DNA of 5,201 bases from Anaerolineae bacterium (GTDB lineage Bacteria > Chloroflexota > Anaerolineae > Aggregatilineales > Phototrophicaceae), in contig JADLHH010000004.1 in assembly GCA_020848855.1 (NCBI GenBank), positions 1 through 5,201 on the forward strand, written 5' to 3'. The notes below the pieces were generated by a model. It saw only the letters and a list, made by a program, of their open reading frames with translations. It did no database searches and had not been told where the DNA came from. This document shows positions 1-5,201 of this stretch, piece by piece. The position numbers and the translations under genes were made by a program. How positions within the stretch are numbered: the stretch's first letter is position 1; each line of letters begins with the position of its first letter.

Positions 1-16
1 GACGCTATATCCGCCG

Positions 17-907
17 CTAATCCCGTTCCAGCGCCGCCCGATCCCATACCGCCAGCGACGCGCCTGCCTCGTATGTCGATTGCAGAAACGCCAGCACATC
101 CGCTTCCGGCGTCGGTGAGCGGCGAACCGCTTCGTAAGGCAGCAGATACTCGCCGAGCGTCGTGCTGTAAAACGCTGCGTCCGGCTGCACGACCGCGTCC
201 CGGTAGCCGCCCGGTTCCGGCGTGTGATAGGCGTAAAAGGCGGCATCCTGCCCCGCACCACCTGCCCAGAACCCGGCGCTGCTCACCTCATGCGAATAGG
301 CGTCGCGCATGATCGCCGCCAGTTCCGGCGCCCATTCGCGCGCCGGCGCGGGTCGCCCGCTGAAGCGCGTCGAGGCGATATCGAACCCGCCCCAGAAGAA
401 ATGCACCGGGCTGTGCTTGCCGATAAACCGCCCCCGGAATTCCTTCAGCACCCGGTCGCTGAACGTCAGCGCCTGCCAGAAGCGGTTGGCGTAATCGGCA
501 TCATAGCTGGCGTGCGTCGTGTCCTGATCGAACGGGATCGGATCGGCGATTTCGACCGGGACGGGATAAATCGTCACGTCGATGCCGAGCGACCTCAGCG
601 CCGCCATGAACGCGGCGTAGAAATCCGCCACCGAGCGCGGCGCGAGCGGGATCGTCCGGGTCGCACCGGCGCTGGTGCGGATCAGCAGCATGTGGTCGAT
701 GAAGTCGAACTCCACGTCGAACACCCCGTCCAGATACGGGATCGGCGAAGTCGTCAGCCCTCGCGCCGACAGGTACAGCGGCACTTCCCACCAGTGATTG
801 ACGTGCGGCGAGAGTTCCAACCGCACCTTGCCGACGATCTGCGTCCACATGTGCAACGTCGCATACGTATCTTTCCACGCCTCGTAAGGCAGTTCCGGTA
901 AACGCAT
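17..907 (-). CDS. DUF5996 family protein of unknown function
   Basis: A complete protein of about 296 residues recognised as DUF5996, a family with no established biochemical role. With the ATG at 907 as residue 1, the family-typical blocks are WKDTYATLHMWTQIVGK (11-27), VNHWW (36-40), ARGLTTSPIPY (48-58), FDFIDH (67-72), a strongly conserved core from GKHSPVHFFWGGFD to FSGRPAP (163-188), SAGFW (210-214), LGEYLLPYEAVR (251-262) and a C-terminal WDRAALE (288-294). It is rich in aromatic and His residues. There is no signal peptide or membrane segment, so it is probably cytoplasmic. Start choice is uncertain: in-frame TTG (919), GTG (916) and ATG (913) also exist. ATG 907 is preferred because GGTGAT lies 4 nt before it and the protein then begins just before the conserved block. 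It follows the beta-oxidation fusion gene on the same strand after about 66 nt, so cotranscription is possible. Nothing visible links its function to fatty acids. The stop is TAG. Confidence 0.9.
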   Translation of the reverse strand: MRLPELPYEAWKDTYATLHMWTQIVGKVRLELSPHVNHWWEVPLYLSARGLTTSPIPYLDGVFDVEFDFIDHMLLIRTSAGATRTIPLAPRSVADFYAAFMAALRSLGIDVTIYPVPVEIADPIPFDQDTTHASYDADYANRFWQALTFSDRVLKEFRGRFIGKHSPVHFFWGGFDIASTRFSGRPAPAREWAPELAAIMRDAYSHEVSSAGFWAGGAGQDAAFYAYHTPEPGGYRDAVVQPDAAFYSTTLGEYLLPYEAVRRSPTPEADVLAFLQSTYEAGASLAVWDRAALERD

Positions 908-945
908 CCTCATCACCAATACTCGCTAATCACCCGGCGTCTTAT

Positions 946-973
946 CTCAGTCCTCAGTCCTTTTTCCTCAGCC
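946..973. repeat. 7-nt tandem repeat, four units, abutting a stop codon
   Basis: Four head-to-tail 7-nt units fill this stretch. The first two (946-952 and 953-959) are both CTCAGTC, the third (960-966) is a diverged CTTTTTC, and the fourth (967-973) is CTCAGCC. On the transcribed minus strand the unit reads GACTGAG, and the array begins with the first base after the TAG stop (974-976) of the upstream fusion gene. It ends 38 nt before the chosen start of the DUF5996 gene. There is no stem, so it is not an intrinsic terminator. Function is unknown; it may be a slippage-generated simple repeat or a member of a dispersed intergenic repeat family. Confidence 0.75.
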
Positions 974-3373
<2,400 letters not shown>

Positions 3374-3381
3374 TTGGAAAA

Positions 3382-3388
3382 CCTTTCT
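3382..3388 (-). promoter_or_regulatory. Ribosome binding site of the FadN-type gene
   Basis: The minus strand reads AGAAAGG here, a good partial match to the Shine-Dalgarno consensus, with 8 nt to the ATG at 3373. It is the clearest ribosome binding site in the window and fixes the start of the 799-residue fusion protein. It lies outside the hairpin element at 3398-3467, so translation initiation should stay accessible even if that element folds. Confidence 0.65.
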
Positions 3389-3397
3389 TTAATGTCT

Positions 3398-3467
3398 AAC
3401 CACAGAGACCGCAGAGGGCACAGAGGAAAGCGAAGTTCATATCGCACACTCTGTATTCTCTGTGGTT
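3398..3467. repeat. CACAGAG-type hairpin element (inverted repeat with 9-nt internal periodicity)
   Basis: Terminal arms of 11 nt are perfectly complementary: AACCACAGAGA (3398-3408) and TCTCTGTGGTT (3457-3467). After a 2x2 internal mismatch a second 6-bp stem can form between GCAGAG (3411-3416) and CTCTGT (3449-3454), with one G-T pair. The left half is built from three 9-nt units, CACAGAGAC (3401), CGCAGAGGG (3410) and CACAGAGGA (3419). It lies between the acyl-CoA dehydrogenase stop (8 nt away) and the ribosome binding site of the fusion gene. No T-run follows on the minus strand, so it is not a standard terminator. It resembles the dispersed CCACAGAG intergenic repeats recalled from several bacterial phyla. 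Its role (mobile REP/MITE-like element, mRNA structure, or neither) is not known. Confidence 0.8.
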
Positions 3468-3475
3468 GATAATCG

Positions 3476-4741
3476 CTAATTCAGTTCGCGGCTGCTGTAA
3501 TTCAGGATACGCCGCGCCACGACCAGCGTGTTGATCTGCCCCGTGCCTTCGTAAATGTCGTTGATCTTCGAGTCACGCATCCACTTCTCGGCGAGCCATT
3601 CGCGGCTGTAGCCGGACGCGCCGAGCAACTCGACCGCCTTCTGCCCGATCTGCGTGACGACCTTGCCGGCTTTCGCCTTCGCCATCGACGCTTCCAGGCT
3701 GTTCGGCTCGCCCGCGTCGAGCAGGGTGATCGCCCGCAGCGTTAGCAGATACGCCGCGTGTAATTGGGCTTCCATCTCCAACACATCGCGCTGGATGGCG
3801 GTCAGCGCGTGATACGGCGCGCCGTAGGGGATATCGAGCCCGTTTTCCGCCAGCTTCTCCTTCAGGAACTCCAGCGATGCCCGCCCGATGCCGAGCGCGC
3901 TGGCGGCGACCAGCGGGCGCGTCGCGTCGAAGGTCGCCATTGCGCCCCGGAAGCCTTTGCCGCCGGATTCGCCCGGCTTTGCGACTTCGGCGCTGCCGAG
4001 GATGTGGTCGGCGGGGATGCGCGCGTTGTCGAAGACGATGGCGGCGGTGTCGCTGGCGCGGATGCCGTGCTTGATCTCGACTTTAGTGACCTTGACGCCC
4101 GGCGTCCCGGCTTCAACGATGAACGGGCGCATCCCGGCGCGCCCCGCCGTCCGGTCTATCGACGCCCACACCACCACCAGCCCGTCCGATTCGTCGAGCG
4201 CCAGCTTGCCGTTGGTGCAGAAGATTTTCTCGCCGTTCAGCACCCACTCGCTGGTCTCGCGGTCAAAGACGGCGGTCATCTGGATAGCGGCGGTGTCCGA
4301 ACCCGCGCCCGGCTCGGTCATCGCCATCGCGCCCCAGGCGGGCGTGTCGCCCTCGGCGAAACGCGTCAGGAATTTGACCTTCTGCTCCGGCGTGCCGACG
4401 GCTTCAATCGCCGCGCCGCCGAGCGCCCCGCCGGGCAGGCACAGGTAAATCCCGGCGTCGCCCCACGACAGCATTTCGATCATCAGCATCAGACGCAGAT
4501 TGGTCGTGCGCGGACGGCTGGGGTCGCGCGGCTTGTCGGATTCACCGCTTTGCAGGCGTTCGAGCGTGCGCTTCTGCATGTCGCGCATGAAGGGCCACAT
4601 CTGTTCGATGAACTGCGTCGGACGCTCGTGTTCGTGCTCGTCCAGTTCGCGCGAAACCGGGCGCATCACGTATTCCGCCGCCATTTTGACCATCTCGGTC
4701 TGCTGCTGAATATGCTCAGGAATTTCAAAACTGATCGGCAT
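3476..4741 (-). CDS. Acyl-CoA dehydrogenase, catalytic Glu intact
   Basis: A complete flavoenzyme of 421 residues, slightly longer than the usual 380-400. It should carry out FAD-dependent alpha,beta-dehydrogenation of an acyl-CoA, the first step of beta-oxidation, passing electrons to an electron-transfer flavoprotein. Order: N-terminal helical domain (about 1-130), middle beta domain with the FAD/substrate signature AMTEPGAGSD (140-149) and WVLNGEKIFCTNG (166-178), then the C-terminal helical domain (about 270-421) with TRPLVAASALGIGRASLE (274-291), ELLGASGY (371-378) and DIYEGTGQIN (395-404). Glu398 of YEGT sits at the position of the catalytic base of medium-chain acyl-CoA dehydrogenase. 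A hydrophilic stretch at 61-79 rich in Arg, Asp and Pro probably accounts for part of the extra length. Chain-length preference cannot be read from the sequence. The ATG at 4741 has only a weak GAGAAG-like ribosome binding site just upstream. The gene sits between another acyl-CoA dehydrogenase and the FadN-type gene on the same strand. The stop is TAG. Confidence 0.95.
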   Translation of the reverse strand: MPISFEIPEHIQQQTEMVKMAAEYVMRPVSRELDEHEHERPTQFIEQMWPFMRDMQKRTLERLQSGESDKPRDPSRPRTTNLRLMLMIEMLSWGDAGIYLCLPGGALGGAAIEAVGTPEQKVKFLTRFAEGDTPAWGAMAMTEPGAGSDTAAIQMTAVFDRETSEWVLNGEKIFCTNGKLALDESDGLVVVWASIDRTAGRAGMRPFIVEAGTPGVKVTKVEIKHGIRASDTAAIVFDNARIPADHILGSAEVAKPGESGGKGFRGAMATFDATRPLVAASALGIGRASLEFLKEKLAENGLDIPYGAPYHALTAIQRDVLEMEAQLHAAYLLTLRAITLLDAGEPNSLEASMAKAKAGKVVTQIGQKAVELLGASGYSREWLAEKWMRDSKINDIYEGTGQINTLVVARRILNYSSRELN

Positions 4742-4765
4742 GTTCTTCTCGTTTCGCTCAAAAAA

Positions 4766-4837
4766 CGGTCAGCCATCGGCTTTCAGCGGTCAGCAATAAG
4801 TCTTTAGCTGAAAGCTGTCCGCTGATCGCTGAAAGCT
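4766..4837. repeat. GCTGAAAGC/CGGTCAGC repeat cluster with long inverted repeat
   Basis: A 16-nt arm at 4779-4794 is complementary to 4821-4836 except for one position that can form a G-T pair, around a 26-nt loop. Inside it, CGGTCAGC occurs at 4766 and again at 4787, and GCTGAAAGCT occurs at 4807 and again at 4828. Both pairs are spaced exactly 21 nt apart, so the element has a 21-nt period on top of its dyad symmetry. The right arm reaches into the TAG stop codon (4836-4838) of the partial acyl-CoA dehydrogenase gene. The left end is 24 nt from the next start codon. The transcript could form a stable hairpin, but no T-run follows it on the minus strand. It looks like a dispersed intergenic repeat; function unknown. 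Confidence 0.75.
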
Positions 4838-5201
4838 AGATCATCGCTAAACCGTGAAACGTCGTGAAGCCGCGCGCGTTCCGCAGCCAACGCTCTGCCG
4901 GGTATTCACGGATGAAGCCGTAACCGCCGAGCACCTGCACGGCGCTGTCGGTGACGAACATCACGGCTTTATCGGCGTACTGCCTGGCGAGATAGGCTTC
5001 CCGCGACGCATCCTCGCCCTGATCCAGCTTCCACGCCGCTTCCCACACCATCAGTCGGGCGGCGTCGACCTCGATTGCCATTTCCGCCAGCATGAAAGCG
5101 ATTGCCTGCTTCTGGGCAATCGGCACGCCGAAGGCGACGCGCTGTTTGGCGTAGTCGCGGGCGTATTCGGCGGCGGCATCTGCCACGCCAACCGCCAGCG
5201 C
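4836..5201 (-). CDS. Acyl-CoA dehydrogenase, C-terminal part (5' end outside window)
   Basis: The frame is open to the right edge, so only the last 121 residues are visible; the GTG at 5186 is internal. They match the C-terminal helical domain of acyl-CoA dehydrogenases: AFGVPIAQKQAIAFMLAEM (23-41 of the visible part), VDAARLMVWEAAWKLDQGED (45-64), the FAD-contacting VQVLGGYGFIREYPAERWLR (88-107) and the end NARGFTTFHGLAMI. The product should act in the first step of beta-oxidation. In the standard alignment with medium-chain acyl-CoA dehydrogenase, His116 of the visible part (FHG) takes the place of the catalytic Glu in YEG, and the protein stops five residues later, without the usual C-terminal tail. 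The catalytic base could instead lie in the earlier helix used by isovaleryl-CoA dehydrogenase, which would fall just past the window edge, or the protein could be a non-catalytic partner of the downstream acyl-CoA dehydrogenase. The stop is TAG, overlapped by a repeat arm. Confidence 0.93.
   Translation of the reverse strand, partial: ALAVGVADAAAEYARDYAKQRVAFGVPIAQKQAIAFMLAEMAIEVDAARLMVWEAAWKLDQGEDASREAYLARQYADKAVMFVTDSAVQVLGGYGFIREYPAERWLRNARGFTTFHGLAMI

Noticed and set aside
224..901. Plus-strand open frame opposite the DUF5996 gene
   Set aside because: Arg-rich composition without domain features, fully antisense to a conserved protein.
3374..3397. Promoter for the FadN-type gene in the spacer
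   Set aside because: The only AT-rich stretch lies around the ribosome binding site, and no pair of -35 and -10 boxes with proper spacing could be recognised.
3398..3467. Hairpin as an intrinsic transcription terminator between the two genes
   Set aside because: The stem is interrupted, the loop is long, and no T-run follows on the minus strand. A clear ribosome binding site for the next gene lies close after it.
3764..4807. Plus-strand open frame of about 347 codons opposite the acyl-CoA dehydrogenase
   Set aside because: It has no family resemblance, lies antisense to a gene with all its motifs, and runs through the 4766-4837 repeat cluster; explained as a shadow frame.
4766..4837. Repeats as a miniature CRISPR array
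   Set aside because: The repeated units are only 8-10 nt, spacers are not unique 30-nt segments, the structure is palindromic, and no cas gene is nearby.
4836..5186. Short stand-alone gene starting at GTG 5186
   Set aside because: The frame stays open to the window edge and the sequence before the GTG still fits the acyl-CoA dehydrogenase helix, so this is the tail of a larger gene.

Overview
The window is a GC-rich bacterial segment that reads as one co-directional block on the minus strand. In transcription order it holds the 3' end of an acyl-CoA dehydrogenase gene (cut by the right window edge), a complete acyl-CoA dehydrogenase, a complete FadN-type 3-hydroxyacyl-CoA dehydrogenase/enoyl-CoA hydratase fusion, and a complete DUF5996 protein of unknown function. 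No RNA gene, mobile-element gene, CRISPR array or convincing promoter was seen. The four genes fill nearly all the sequence; the spacers are about 94, 102 and 66 nt.

The first three genes make a fatty-acid beta-oxidation module. The acyl-CoA dehydrogenases introduce the double bond into acyl-CoA. The fusion then hydrates the enoyl-CoA and oxidises the 3-hydroxyacyl-CoA with NAD+. The thiolase that would finish the cycle is not in the window and may lie upstream, beyond position 5201. The dehydrogenase-first domain order of the fusion matches Bacillus FadN rather than E. coli FadB. The partial acyl-CoA dehydrogenase has His where the family usually has its catalytic Glu, and it ends soon after. 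Its neighbour keeps the Glu. This raises the possibility of paired, heteromeric subunits.

Each of the three spacers carries its own kind of short-period repeat, placed directly after the upstream gene's stop codon: a GCTGAAAGC/CGGTCAGC inverted repeat (4766-4837), a CACAGAG hairpin element (3398-3467) and a 7-nt tandem repeat (946-973). These are the least explained parts of the window.

The gene content (FadN-type fusion, paired acyl-CoA dehydrogenases, DUF5996) together with the simple intergenic repeats suggests an environmental bacterium, possibly of the Chloroflexota. That placement is from general resemblance only and is held with low to moderate confidence. The rest of the window looks like ordinary chromosomal metabolism.
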